A stretch of 64,000 nt of DNA. Origin: a bacterium. GTDB taxonomy: Bacteria > Bdellovibrionota_C > UBA2361 > RFPC01. Below are positions 53,790-61,936 of the stretch, piece after piece. Numbering within the stretch: the stretch's first letter is position 1; every line of letters begins with the position of its first letter. The position numbers were made by a program, and so were the translations under genes. The DNA lies in assembly GCA_030431715.1 (NCBI GenBank), contig JAUIIO010000004.1:126977-190976 (forward strand), in the 5' to 3' direction. The notes under the pieces were generated by a model. That model saw only the letters and a list, made by a program, of their open reading frames with translations. It had not been told where the DNA came from and made no database searches.

Positions 53790-54373
53790 TTGAAAATATA
53801 ACGCATTATATTAGCGAACTTTTCCAAGACGCTGCAAAGTCTGACACCGAGCTCATCTTACTAGCGATACTGATCGTTGTTGCCGTTATTATCATAGATG
53901 CTACCAGTATGATGTCTAAACGCTTGCAGAGCAAAACTGGCATCGCACCAGATGCGAAAGCGATCGGTATCGACGGTTTCGATACCCTACCGGTAAAAGA
54001 CTATATATCAGATATTCAGGGCATAGCCGGCCGCCCCGATGCTGTAATTGTGGAAGAAGGAAATCTCATTCCGGTTGAACGCAAACCACTGTCAAAGAAA
54101 CTTAGAGACCGACACGTAGCACAACTTCTTATCTACATGCGACTTATCGAAGAGTTTGAGGGTAAGAAGCCACCATATGGGTACCTGATCCTAGGCGAAA
54201 AATGTCGCCGAGTTAAGGTGAAAAATTCAGACGAAAAGCAGAAATGGCTCCAGACCAAACTCGATGAGATGAGAGAGATCCTAAACGATAACGCTGAGCC
54301 AATCCCCTCTCCATTTAAACCCAAATGCAAACGCTGCTCGTTTAAAGAACAGTGCTCAGACGCCATTCTGTAA
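53786..54373 (+). CDS. C-terminal half of a Cas4-like PD-(D/E)XK nuclease, membrane-anchored
   Basis: A 195-residue protein. A short outer N-terminus is followed by one transmembrane helix (22-38, ELILLAILIVVAVIIID). The nuclease core then shows all expected Cas4/RecB-like motifs in order: GRPDAVIVEEG (motif II, D85), LIPVERKP (E98-x-K100), QLLIYMRLI (QxxxY, Q113/Y117), and three Fe-S cysteines CKRCSFKEQC (C181, C184, C190; C-x2-C-x5-C). The fourth cysteine and the motif I His are in the preceding gene. The two would together rebuild one active site, so they probably assemble at the inner face of the cytoplasmic membrane. No CRISPR array or other cas gene was found in the window; roles in DNA uptake, defence or repair are possible. 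Confidence 0.85.
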   Translation: MIENITHYISELFQDAAKSDTELILLAILIVVAVIIIDATSMMSKRLQSKTGIAPDAKAIGIDGFDTLPVKDYISDIQGIAGRPDAVIVEEGNLIPVERKPLSKKLRDRHVAQLLIYMRLIEEFEGKKPPYGYLILGEKCRRVKVKNSDEKQKWLQTKLDEMREILNDNAEPIPSPFKPKCKRCSFKEQCSDAIL

Positions 54374-54492
54374 CATGGCGATATTATTGAATCTCGCTTA
54401 AATATATACAATAGTTACAGCCACTTAAGCCATCAACTATATCAAAATTTATGAAAAAGAGGGTATGTGATTTTTCGTCGATTTTCAGGCAC

Positions 54493-54514
54493 AAAAAAAG
54501 GGTTCTAAAAACCC
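54493..54514 (-). terminator. Rho-independent terminator for the minus-strand unknown gene
   Basis: On the minus strand GGGTTTTTAGAACCC (five-base stem GGGTT/AACCC) is followed directly by TTTTTTT. It lies about 145 bases past the stop of the 751-residue gene at 54657 and about 120 bases past the stop of the convergent Cas4-like gene. Confidence 0.6.
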
Positions 54515-54656
54515 ATACTTAAAAGATAATTGCCTGAGATGTGGTAACAACTCATTGTGTATATCTAATTATCTGATAACAGAGCGACATTGTCAACATA
54601 TTTTTTACTCCCCTGATATTAATAGATATTTTAGAGAGTACGGAGGCGGCAAAATA

Positions 54657-56912
54657 TCATTTTTCAAAACTTAGCGAGATCGGGAATGTCGGCGCAGCCT
54701 GCCCAACTTCTGCCAAGGTGAATTCAACGAGCCGCTTAAAGGCAGAATCAGTCGGGGACTTCTTCTTGCCTCTGTGAAGATTAATGGCAACATCCTCCGT
54801 TCCGATAATCACCTTTGCGGCGAGGAGCCTCTCATACTCACCTCGCAAGCTATCTCTGACAACTTCAAAGTTTTCAATACGCTCACGAAGATTATCAAAT
54901 ACCTCTTCTTCTGAGGACCGGTACGTAAGCGTAGTAGCAAGTTGACCACCTCTCCCAAGAAAACCAAACTTGAGTATGGCTAGAGAGACTTCTAGATTTA
55001 GTCCTTGGCGAGCAAGTGCATTAGAAAGCAGCTGCCGTGCTCTTTGATTTTTTTCCTGTTGTTTATCGAACTCAATCTGTTGCTCAAGCGTATACGGATC
55101 TGAGTACCGAGCGATACTCTGTAAGTCGTCACTCATCTTTTGTACAATAGTAGTGGTATTCGATAGAAGATCATATGCGAATGCCCTAAACACATCCGGT
55201 TCTTCCTGAGCAATTCGGAATATTTCAGGATTCTCCATAAGCATCGCGTCAGCAAGCTCACCGCCTTGTAGCGCACTACGAAGCGAAAGAAAAACATTGT
55301 CTATCGTATCAGGAGCAACAGCTTCTGATAATCTATGTAACTGCATCTCATCAGAGCAGTAATCAGATAGTGTTAGGTACACAAGCTCTCGTTCCTCGCG
55401 AACAAGCCTCTCCATAAGCTGCCGCTGTTCTTGCTCCTCCGGAGTCTCCTCTCGAATCTCGTCTTCAGGCGCGGTACGATGCTTACCACAGTCATAACGA
55501 AGCGCCTCATATGAGCTTTCCTCAATTAGGCCTTGCCTGTGATATATCTCCTGCAATGCAGCTCGCACCTCTCTTCTCTGAAAACCATCTATGAGTTCAA
55601 AATTCTTATCGATCTCAACTTGATCGGACTGCTCTCTTGCAAAGTTGTATCGCAGTATAGCTCTGGCAAGCTCATCGTTAATTCTCGTATCTGATTCAGC
55701 GCTCATAAAAACTGGCGCCGGAAAGCGTGGGGCAAGCAACATCGCGTCTGCACGCGCTCTTGCGAGTTCAGGTAACGCCTCTTTCGATCTGCTTAAACGC
55801 AGTGATGGAATAACAGACTCAAATTCGGCAACTGTCTCATAGAGCACATTGACATCTTCACGAAGCGATGCAGATATTTGAGACAGACCGTTCATACACT
55901 GCTTGTAGTCAATAAGACTCCCTGCAACAGCTTGTTCAAGCGTGTCGGCAGCCTCTTCAAGCCTCTTTAACAACGCAGGATCTAATGAGGTTGGGGTTTC
56001 TATATCTTGCTGGTAGGCAAAGCTACTTAATTGTCTTGTCGCTCTGGCGAGACTCCCCAAAACCTCTTCCCGAAACGAAGACTTGCAATCTCTCGCTAAC
56101 AACTGGTTAATATCTCTTGCGACCTTACCGGCCGACCGCGCAGCAGCGCGTGTTCGTTCGCCGTTTGGCCCATTTAGACGACTCAAGTGATTCGCGCGTT
56201 CAGTGCCTTTAGACTTTTGCCTTCCCGAACCTGGCTTCTTTAAAGCATCTTCATAAACCTCCATGGCATCGGTCGTAGCTCCTCTCGCCATGCGAGATTG
56301 AAACTTTGATCGCAAGCGATTACGGTTACTGGCAAGAGCATTAGCAAAATCATCCATATCTATTTCTGAGAACGCATCATACATGTAGGAATGTAGCTCC
56401 TCTTCAAGGATAATGGCTGGATTACAACTCTTAAACTCAACTCCTAAAATCTCAGCCCCGAGCCTACGGAGGATCTCACCAGTTTTAACATCCTGATCGC
56501 TCATCTCTCTCTTCCCTATCACGTACTGATAAGATAGCTTGCGATTTGCTTCCGGAATTTTGCGAGAGTCTTTATAAGATGCTGAGAGTTCTTTCATCAA
56601 TTGGTCTGCAAACTCAGTGTACTGCACTATCTTTATAAAACCAGATGCGCGTTCAGCAACTTCAGAATCTTTAAGAATCGCAAGCTCTTTGAAGACTTCT
56701 TCACTAGCAGAGAGGCTCGCCTCGCTCATGCGCATCATTCTGGCTTGATATCGATACTTGTCTGCAAAATAGCGACTTGTAGCTTCATCTTGAAGAACTG
56801 GAATCTCTTCCGGATCTAAACAATGCTCTGCTTCATGAGAAGAATCACTCAGCGAAGAGGTGGCTAAAGAGAGTTTTAAAACTTTGGTGTTCGAAGCTGT
56901 TGCGGGTGACAT
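54657..56912 (-). CDS. Large hypothetical helical protein
   Basis: A 751-residue soluble protein that I do not recognise. It is almost entirely alpha-helical, with acidic and basic stretches and no signal peptide, membrane helix or nucleotide-binding motif. Notable regions: an N-terminal Ser/Thr-rich 30 residues; a basic Gly/Ser segment around 230-260 (KKPGSGRQKSKGTERANHLS); a charged Glu-rich segment around 490-505 (REETPEEQEQRQ); and a long C-terminal helical run. It is a single-gene unit with its own terminator and lies between the Cas4-like genes and the alpha-CTD-like gene. Scaffold or filament-type proteins have this look, but nothing specific can be claimed. Confidence 0.75.
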   Translation of the reverse strand: MSPATASNTKVLKLSLATSSLSDSSHEAEHCLDPEEIPVLQDEATSRYFADKYRYQARMMRMSEASLSASEEVFKELAILKDSEVAERASGFIKIVQYTEFADQLMKELSASYKDSRKIPEANRKLSYQYVIGKREMSDQDVKTGEILRRLGAEILGVEFKSCNPAIILEEELHSYMYDAFSEIDMDDFANALASNRNRLRSKFQSRMARGATTDAMEVYEDALKKPGSGRQKSKGTERANHLSRLNGPNGERTRAAARSAGKVARDINQLLARDCKSSFREEVLGSLARATRQLSSFAYQQDIETPTSLDPALLKRLEEAADTLEQAVAGSLIDYKQCMNGLSQISASLREDVNVLYETVAEFESVIPSLRLSRSKEALPELARARADAMLLAPRFPAPVFMSAESDTRINDELARAILRYNFAREQSDQVEIDKNFELIDGFQRREVRAALQEIYHRQGLIEESSYEALRYDCGKHRTAPEDEIREETPEEQEQRQLMERLVREERELVYLTLSDYCSDEMQLHRLSEAVAPDTIDNVFLSLRSALQGGELADAMLMENPEIFRIAQEEPDVFRAFAYDLLSNTTTIVQKMSDDLQSIARYSDPYTLEQQIEFDKQQEKNQRARQLLSNALARQGLNLEVSLAILKFGFLGRGGQLATTLTYRSSEEEVFDNLRERIENFEVVRDSLRGEYERLLAAKVIIGTEDVAINLHRGKKKSPTDSAFKRLVEFTLAEVGQAAPTFPISLSFEK

Positions 56913-57144
56913 AAACTACTGTTCCTCGCTAATTAAGAATAAGCCAAATCAGAATAACTAAGCCAAGTTAGAATAAGTAAAAAAGTGCGGCAAATCACCT
57001 GTTACAAAATCAAGTCGTAGTGAACCGGAAACTTTATAGTGAGTCAGTTATTTAAGCAAATATCTCATATCTCCCTGCAGCCATTCAAAGAAACTACTCC
57101 TTCATTATTTTGATTAGCCTTCGAAATGAAGCTAAAATACGAGT

Positions 57145-57612
57145 ATGACAATACATTCTCAAGTTCACCTCGATAAGATCCCCCGAAACGACGTAGAGCT
57201 ATCCGAGAAGCTTCTTGATACCTTTGGGGAACACGGGTCAAAGATTATGGAGGTTCTTAGAGCTGCTGCTACCCTTTCCGATGACATTGACGAATGTCGT
57301 CTGAGTATCAATCTCATAGTTGAGAAAGTATCAGGAGGGGCTACCATGAGCGTTGATGTAGATCTTGATGCCCCTTTGGTGAACGGCCTTCTAGAAATGG
57401 CTGTTTCAGACTTTGGTTTTTCAGTAAGAGCCTTAAATCGTATGCAAACATTAGACATTAAGACACTAAGAGATCTGACAGAACATTCGCCTGAAGATCT
57501 GATGCACACAATATATTTTGTACATTCAACTTTAGATGAAGTTCGAAAGAAGCTCTTTGTAGAAGGCCTATTTCTTAAAGGCGACGAAGATTACAAACCA
57601 AAATCTTTTTAG
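57145..57612 (+). CDS. Stand-alone RNA polymerase alpha-CTD-like protein
   Basis: A 155-residue protein. The C-terminal part (about 85-147) matches the helix-hairpin-helix fold of the RNA polymerase alpha subunit C-terminal domain: SDFGFSVRALNRMQTLDIKT aligns with 'd.eLsvRs.NcLk..~I~t', LRDLTEHSPEDLMHTIYF with 'i.eLv.~te.eLl...nlG', and STLDEVRKKLFVEGLFLKGD with 'kSL.Eik..L...GL.Lg'. Arg95 and Asn98 occupy the places of E. coli Arg265 and Asn268, which contact UP-element DNA, while Lys298 is not kept. The first 80 residues are an unrecognised alpha/beta region. True RpoA is about 330 residues, so this is not it. It may bind promoters or regulators in competition with the alpha subunit (inference). 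Confidence 0.7.
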   Translation: MTIHSQVHLDKIPRNDVELSEKLLDTFGEHGSKIMEVLRAAATLSDDIDECRLSINLIVEKVSGGATMSVDVDLDAPLVNGLLEMAVSDFGFSVRALNRMQTLDIKTLRDLTEHSPEDLMHTIYFVHSTLDEVRKKLFVEGLFLKGDEDYKPKSF

Positions 57613-57692
57613 AAACGCACTCGTTTCGTTACTTCACATCATAGTTGAGGTTCGAGATTATTTTCTCCAGCTCTACTTACGCTGCTTTAGAA

Positions 57693-58187
57693 TCATTCAA
57701 AATCTATGGAGATCCCCCAGAACAGGGCAAATTTTGCGAGACTAGACTCTGGCAAAAGAGCGTCCCATTCGTTCTTTAGCGTAAATGGAATCTTTTCCAA
57801 ACGCTCAATAAGCAATAGAGCTGTGGGATCATAAATAAGCGGCTCAGATCGGTTATCGTCTTCGTAGCGATCGTAGAGTAACGTTAACTTCTCATCATAC
57901 GTACGTATAAACTCATCAAATATATCTGGAAGTCGCGAAAGCTCGTCATCGGTGTAGACCCCAAGAAAGAGGTATAACTTTCGATCCGGAGGTACGATTG
58001 TTTGAAGCTCTTTTCCGGTGTATGTCGATAAGCACTTCGAAGCAGAGACAAAGACAGATTCCAAAATCTTTTTTTGTTGGTCTAGAGATAGACCAACTTC
58101 AGAAGACGACAGAACGCTATCTTTGCTACAGACTTCCCCACCATCAGAGCCTACAGATGCTTTTTCACCTGCACTACGATCCATCAT
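57693..58187 (-). CDS. Hypothetical soluble protein
   Basis: About 164 residues from ATG 58187 (MMDRSAGEK). The frame is open upstream to 58289, but that would overlap 77 bases with the FMN-reductase gene and give a Cys/Arg-rich leader typical of noncoding sequence. The N-terminal 35 residues are Ser/Gly-rich; the rest is helical with strand segments (RKLYLFLGVYTDDELSRLPD, DEKLTLLYDRYED), ending KFALFWGISIDFE. Not recognised. It is the last gene of the minus-strand operon that begins at 61658. Confidence 0.6.
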   Translation of the reverse strand: MMDRSAGEKASVGSDGGEVCSKDSVLSSSEVGLSLDQQKKILESVFVSASKCLSTYTGKELQTIVPPDRKLYLFLGVYTDDELSRLPDIFDEFIRTYDEKLTLLYDRYEDDNRSEPLIYDPTALLLIERLEKIPFTLKNEWDALLPESSLAKFALFWGISIDFE

Positions 58188-58212
58188 AGATTGCAAACTA
58201 CCAACAATACTA

Positions 58213-58788
58213 CTACTCGCTAAGACGCGCCGCTGTTTCCACAAGACTGGAAACAACCTTTTGCACCTGTTGCACTTGGGCCTCAGCAACTAACATCCCA
58301 CCTTCATCAAACGCCTCTCCAGCCTGACCGAGAGCAAATTGCTCAGGAATAACGGTACAACCGATATTACCAAAGAGTGATCTCACCGTCACAAGCCCAC
58401 GCAAGCCACCGAGGGCTCCGGGGGAAGCGGCAAGTAACCCAACAACCTTTTTCTGGTACGCATAAAGTCTCGGCTCATCCCCTTGTCGCCTAGACGCCCA
58501 GTCGATGGCGTTTTTAAGAAGTGGGGTAATAGAGCTATTGTATTCGGGGCAAGCTACGAGCATCGCGTCATGCTGAATCAGAATATCCTTAAACCGCTGA
58601 GCATGTTCGGGCAGACCTTCACTCGCTTCGAGATCTTCGTTAAAAAGAGGCATAGGAAAGTCAGCGAGATTAAGGAGCGTAACTGTTGCTCCTTGCTGCT
58701 TGGCCATCTTCGCGGCAACGGAAACAAGCTTCTGATTCACCGACTCTTTTCTTGCGCTTCCGGAGAATGCAACGATCTTTGGAGACAT
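58213..58788 (-). CDS. NADPH-dependent FMN reductase (flavodoxin-like)
   Basis: A 191-residue flavoprotein of the NADPH-dependent FMN reductase family (SsuE/ChrR/azoreductase group). It starts KIVAFSGSARKESVNQKLV, the phosphate-binding loop for FMN, with FPMPLFNEDLE, the conserved ACPEYNSSITPLLKNAIDWASR and KVVGLLAASPGALGGLRG later. It reduces FMN or quinones/metal oxyanions with NAD(P)H; the substrate cannot be told from sequence. The stop of the cupin gene lies one base upstream of its start, so translation is likely linked. Confidence 0.9.
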   Translation of the reverse strand: MSPKIVAFSGSARKESVNQKLVSVAAKMAKQQGATVTLLNLADFPMPLFNEDLEASEGLPEHAQRFKDILIQHDAMLVACPEYNSSITPLLKNAIDWASRRQGDEPRLYAYQKKVVGLLAASPGALGGLRGLVTVRSLFGNIGCTVIPEQFALGQAGEAFDEGGMLVAEAQVQQVQKVVSSLVETAARLSE

Positions 58789-58789
58789 A

Positions 58790-59341
58790 TTACGATCCTA
58801 TTGAAAATCCACCGTTCTTCCATAAGGTCTCGAGGTTAAGCTCAACTGGCACCTCTCCCTTCTCTATCGCGACAATGGCGTCTTCAGTAACCTGAATACA
58901 CTTCTCAACGATTTGCTTCTCTTCATCGCTTCGTGGGTCAGCACACTCTCTTCCAAAAACACAGTGAAGTCGAACAACATCTTTGGGCGCATTTTTGTCA
59001 GCTGCATGTGCGTCTGGTGTTGAAGGCTCAAGTACTTGAACATCATCAGAGACGGCCATAAGCCGGTGTATCATCCCGGCGCTAAGGTTCTGTACATCTC
59101 CTGCTTTCATGAGGCGCGTGCAGACTTCACCATTAACGACAACCATCGCCCAAGCCGTGCCACGAAACACAGCCCACGTCTCACTTTTTTCATGGTGATA
59201 CTGAAGGCTCAGACACCCCTCGCGCCCCTTTTTTGGCTCAAGCACTTTAAATGTGTATCGGTGATCTGGCTCATAACCCCAGAGAATCTGCTCTTTACCC
59301 CAGCGCCACTCATCAATGTGGGAACATAGTGGTTTTGACAT
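58790..59341 (-). CDS. Cupin-domain protein (mannose-6-phosphate isomerase-like)
   Basis: A 183-residue single-cupin protein. The beta-barrel motif YHHEKSETWAVFRGTAWAM (His-His...Glu, about 48-66) and AGDVQNLSAGMIHRLMAVSD (His at about 91) carry the usual metal ligands. It recalls the C-terminal cupin of GDP-mannose pyrophosphorylase/mannose-6-phosphate isomerase, without their nucleotidyl domain. The C-terminal ~55 residues are a helical extension (DEEKQIVEKCIQVTEDAIV). Next to a glycosyltransferase-like gene (27 bases) it may act in sugar modification. Confidence 0.75.
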   Translation of the reverse strand: MSKPLCSHIDEWRWGKEQILWGYEPDHRYTFKVLEPKKGREGCLSLQYHHEKSETWAVFRGTAWAMVVVNGEVCTRLMKAGDVQNLSAGMIHRLMAVSDDVQVLEPSTPDAHAADKNAPKDVVRLHCVFGRECADPRSDEEKQIVEKCIQVTEDAIVAIEKGEVPVELNLETLWKNGGFSIGS

Positions 59342-59368
59342 CTTGTAATCCTTATATCTATGAAGAAC

Positions 59369-60160
59369 TTATCGTGCCAACGGCAGCTCAAGTTGAAGCT
59401 GCGATAGCCCGAGATAGGCTACCATTTCATCAAGACTTTGCAAGAGTTCAGACGGCCAAGTCTGTACATTCTCACGAAAAGCTGAGATATCACTCACCAC
59501 CAGCTCGCTTTTAAAGGTCTCGTCCACAGAAGATCTCAGCACTCGAACAAATCTCCCTTCAGCAGCTGAGGTAAACCTCACTACCTCTATGCCCATTCGC
59601 TGCGCCGCTGCGAAGAAACAGGCCGTGATAAACTCGTCTCCACCCGCCATGAAGATCATATTTGGTTGAATATCTTCATTACACTTAAGTGCGGCAGTGA
59701 GCATACGCAAAGAGGCAACGCTGAGCTTTTGCACGTAGTGCTGGTGTTGCACGTTTCTAAAATCTGGCTCAAGAGTTCCAAACCGTCTAGAGAAAGACCC
59801 TTGCAGAAGTGTACGAAGCGGAATCCCCTTCCACACAGCTTCCCAGAGATGATGAGCATCCATCTGCTCAACCCAGCGCTTCGTGCCTTGGATCTGAGCT
59901 GGTTCAAGATAACTGGTAATTCTGAGCTGCCGAGCCCCAGACCACTGGGCAAAGGTATTTTGCTCCGCCATGCAGTTTTGACACTGAAGTGCGGTGCGCC
60001 TGAAGTGGTTTTCGGCATCTCTATCACAGACGGAGAATGCGCCGTTACATTTGAGGTGCGAAGTGTCCACACCAAATTCCCTGAGGTATCTGGAAAGGAC
60101 GAGCGCAAGCCCTCCTTCTTCCCGAATAGAGCCATATGGATGTAGGGTTAATATGTTCAT
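59369..60160 (-). CDS. Glycosyltransferase/polysaccharide-biosynthesis-like protein with paired cysteines (N-terminal GT-B domain only)
   Basis: A 263-residue protein beginning MNILTLHPYGSIREEGGLAL, the start of a GT-B Rossmann domain, then the Cys pattern LKCNGAFSVCDRD ... LQCQNCMAEQ, which I associate with a group of bacterial surface-carbohydrate proteins. A later segment (NMIFMAGGDEFITACFFAAA, MGIEVVRFTSAAEGRFVRV) continues the Rossmann-like part. The second, donor-binding half of GT-B enzymes is absent, so alone it is unlikely to be a full glycosyltransferase. It overlaps the next gene upstream by four bases and is followed by the cupin gene. Confidence 0.6.
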   Translation of the reverse strand: MNILTLHPYGSIREEGGLALVLSRYLREFGVDTSHLKCNGAFSVCDRDAENHFRRTALQCQNCMAEQNTFAQWSGARQLRITSYLEPAQIQGTKRWVEQMDAHHLWEAVWKGIPLRTLLQGSFSRRFGTLEPDFRNVQHQHYVQKLSVASLRMLTAALKCNEDIQPNMIFMAGGDEFITACFFAAAQRMGIEVVRFTSAAEGRFVRVLRSSVDETFKSELVVSDISAFRENVQTWPSELLQSLDEMVAYLGLSQLQLELPLAR

Positions 60161-60861
60161 AGTGATGACACCGACAATGGAAGATTGGTTTTTACGTCAC
60201 GGTAAAGTATATAGCCGACGATACTGTCTGCTGCCCCTTCGTGGCTGAGCTCAACCATCTGAAGCGGATCCCCATCCACGCAGCAAGCTGCAGAATCATC
60301 AAGTCGCCGCTCTACAACAGCCCTCGGCTCAAGCTTCATCTCTACGGACTCAGTCGATCCGTTTACCGTATGATAGGTGAGCTGTTGTTCGGTTTCAGAG
60401 GAGTTCACAAAAACAAGCGAGGTGTGCTGAGACATCTCCTCGGTATCGGAACCGAGTTCGCCGCAAAATAGTGGTACCCTCTTAACTCGTTCAGGATCTC
60501 CCTTCTTGAGATATGGGCGCGCGCGGTAATGAAGCGAATTATCTTGGCACTCAAGCTCCACTAGACAGTCTGACTCTGAGAGATCGGTATTTCGCCCCTT
60601 CGTATCGATCTCGATCTCTACACCAACAAGCCCACCCGGAGCGTCTGCGGCAGCGCCTGCCAAAAGATCCTCGACACGAACCCCGTCTGGGTGTGAAAGC
60701 CTAAGGCCATCAAGAACAACACTTTTAATAAGCCTCTTCTCACTAAAAAAAGTAATCTTACATGTCACTGGATACGGTGCGACAACCTTCTGCGAAGAAG
60801 GAAAGAAGTGAAGCACCGATGTAAGGAGTGTATGCGTAGGAATAAAGGTATGAAACTTCAC
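60157..60861 (-). CDS. Hypothetical beta-rich protein, related to its upstream neighbour
   Basis: A 234-residue soluble protein of two beta-rich halves: residues about 30-120 (TCKITFFSEKRLIKSVVLDG, LVGVEIEIDTKGR) and about 140-230 (TSLVFVNSSETEQQLTYHTV, VEMKLEPRAVVERRLDD). The second half matches in order and spacing the corresponding part of the adjacent upstream protein ('FV.s.S.e..v.lr...g......i.p..vv...Ld'), so the two are probably diverged duplicates. No signal peptide is clear. Overlaps both neighbours (ATGA on each side), which ties it to the glycosyltransferase-like protein. No family recognised. Confidence 0.65.
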   Translation of the reverse strand: MKFHTFIPTHTLLTSVLHFFPSSQKVVAPYPVTCKITFFSEKRLIKSVVLDGLRLSHPDGVRVEDLLAGAAADAPGGLVGVEIEIDTKGRNTDLSESDCLVELECQDNSLHYRARPYLKKGDPERVKRVPLFCGELGSDTEEMSQHTSLVFVNSSETEQQLTYHTVNGSTESVEMKLEPRAVVERRLDDSAACCVDGDPLQMVELSHEGAADSIVGYILYRDVKTNLPLSVSSL

Positions 60862-61658
60862 AGAAGCACCTCACAGGAATAAGAAGGCTGCCCACCGCGG
60901 CCGCCATTTTGCTTAAGTGTGTAAACAGAGAGCGTCGACGGCGAAGGCGTTGATAATCTTAAATACGCCTGCATTCTCTGCGCACCGCCTTCAATGCCAG
61001 CTTCCGCTGCGTCACTTGCGCCACAAAACTCGGGGAAGCAGTCTTCAAGACTCACAACCGTAACCCCATTTGGGGGAATAACGATATCGCACTCGGGTTT
61101 ACGTTTTCCGATAAAGAGTCTGAGCTTTACCTTCGCCTCATCGCTCTCGCCAGAAACAAAGCAAAAAACGTTCTTCCGTATTGCTGAAATCTGCACCGGA
61201 AAGGCATGCGCCGCACGAAATTCTGGATTGACCACGGGCGAATAAAAAGTTGTGCGGGTTTTATCTGAGAACTTACAGATAAATCTGGCGGGAAACTTAC
61301 TTCGAACCTGAAGATGAGCGTGCTTCCACCCGGACTCTAACTTACAAGACTCCATAAAAGATTTAAGTGAGAGTGTAAGGGCACGATCAGAAGGACAGGC
61401 AACTCCACTTTCATTAAACTTGTACCCATCAGCATCGAAAAACTCGAGCGATGCCGTAAAAAGCTTACTGCCCTCTTCCGCTCCGCCGTCCTTTTCAGCT
61501 GACGCCTGAGTTTCGGGGAGTATAAGGAGATCGGTTGTAAAGAAAGATGAGTGAGAGACCCACATATGGTGAACCTGCTCATCGACGGCAACACTACGGC
61601 GTCCGTCCGTACTATCTTGATTCTCTGGCTTTGGGGCGAGTCGTAGAACTTGCGACAT
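60858..61658 (-). CDS. Hypothetical beta-rich protein, first gene of the operon
   Basis: A 266-residue soluble protein, related in layout to the gene that follows it. Domains: about 30-140 (FTASLEFFDADGYKFNESGV, HAHLQVRSKFPARFICKF) and about 150-250 (FCFVSGESDEAKVKLRLFIG, VIPPNGVTVVSLEDCFPEF). Cysteines are frequent for a cytosolic protein. It carries no recognisable catalytic motif. It starts the six-gene minus-strand operon (61658 to 57693) that includes the glycosyltransferase-like, cupin and FMN-reductase genes. A long inverted repeat lies just upstream. Confidence 0.65.
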   Translation of the reverse strand: MSQVLRLAPKPENQDSTDGRRSVAVDEQVHHMWVSHSSFFTTDLLILPETQASAEKDGGAEEGSKLFTASLEFFDADGYKFNESGVACPSDRALTLSLKSFMESCKLESGWKHAHLQVRSKFPARFICKFSDKTRTTFYSPVVNPEFRAAHAFPVQISAIRKNVFCFVSGESDEAKVKLRLFIGKRKPECDIVIPPNGVTVVSLEDCFPEFCGASDAAEAGIEGGAQRMQAYLRLSTPSPSTLSVYTLKQNGGRGGQPSYSCEVLL

Positions 61659-61751
61659 AAAAAGGCTTCTATCCCTGCTTACTTTAAACTACTTTAATCT
61701 AGCAGGAGAGAAGCCTCTCTGAAAAGGACCTATTTTCAGCCGGTGTTTGGC

Positions 61752-61936
61752 CTAGTGTCTCTTCAAGTTCATTTTTGCCGGTAGGGCGAGCAGGTTTGGT
61801 TCAGATTGCTCGTCCCCGGACTGAGCGAAACCGCAGGAATACTGAAGTATTTTGAGGATTTCGGGAGGGAGGAGACGAGCAAGATGGGCCAAAGATGTTT
61901 GACAAAACGGTGAAAATGAACTTGAAGAGACACTAG
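61752..61936. repeat. Long inverted-repeat element (~185 bases)
   Basis: Outer arms CTAGTGTCTCTTCAAGTTCA (from 61752) and TGAACTTGAAGAGACACTAG (to 61936) match over 24 of 25 bases, with a further internal pairing around GAGCAATCTG/GCTCGTCTCC and a small hairpin near GGAATACTGAAGTATTT. The right arm reaches into the stop region of the FlgO-like gene. It looks like a MITE or a structured RNA element; it begins about 90 bases upstream of the operon start at 61658. Confidence 0.75.

Noticed and set aside
59656-60145. Two ~159-residue frames overlapping the glycosyltransferase-like gene, one on each strand
   Set aside because: Composition is that of noncoding frames, and the recognised gene on the minus strand shares overlaps with both neighbours, so these are shadows.
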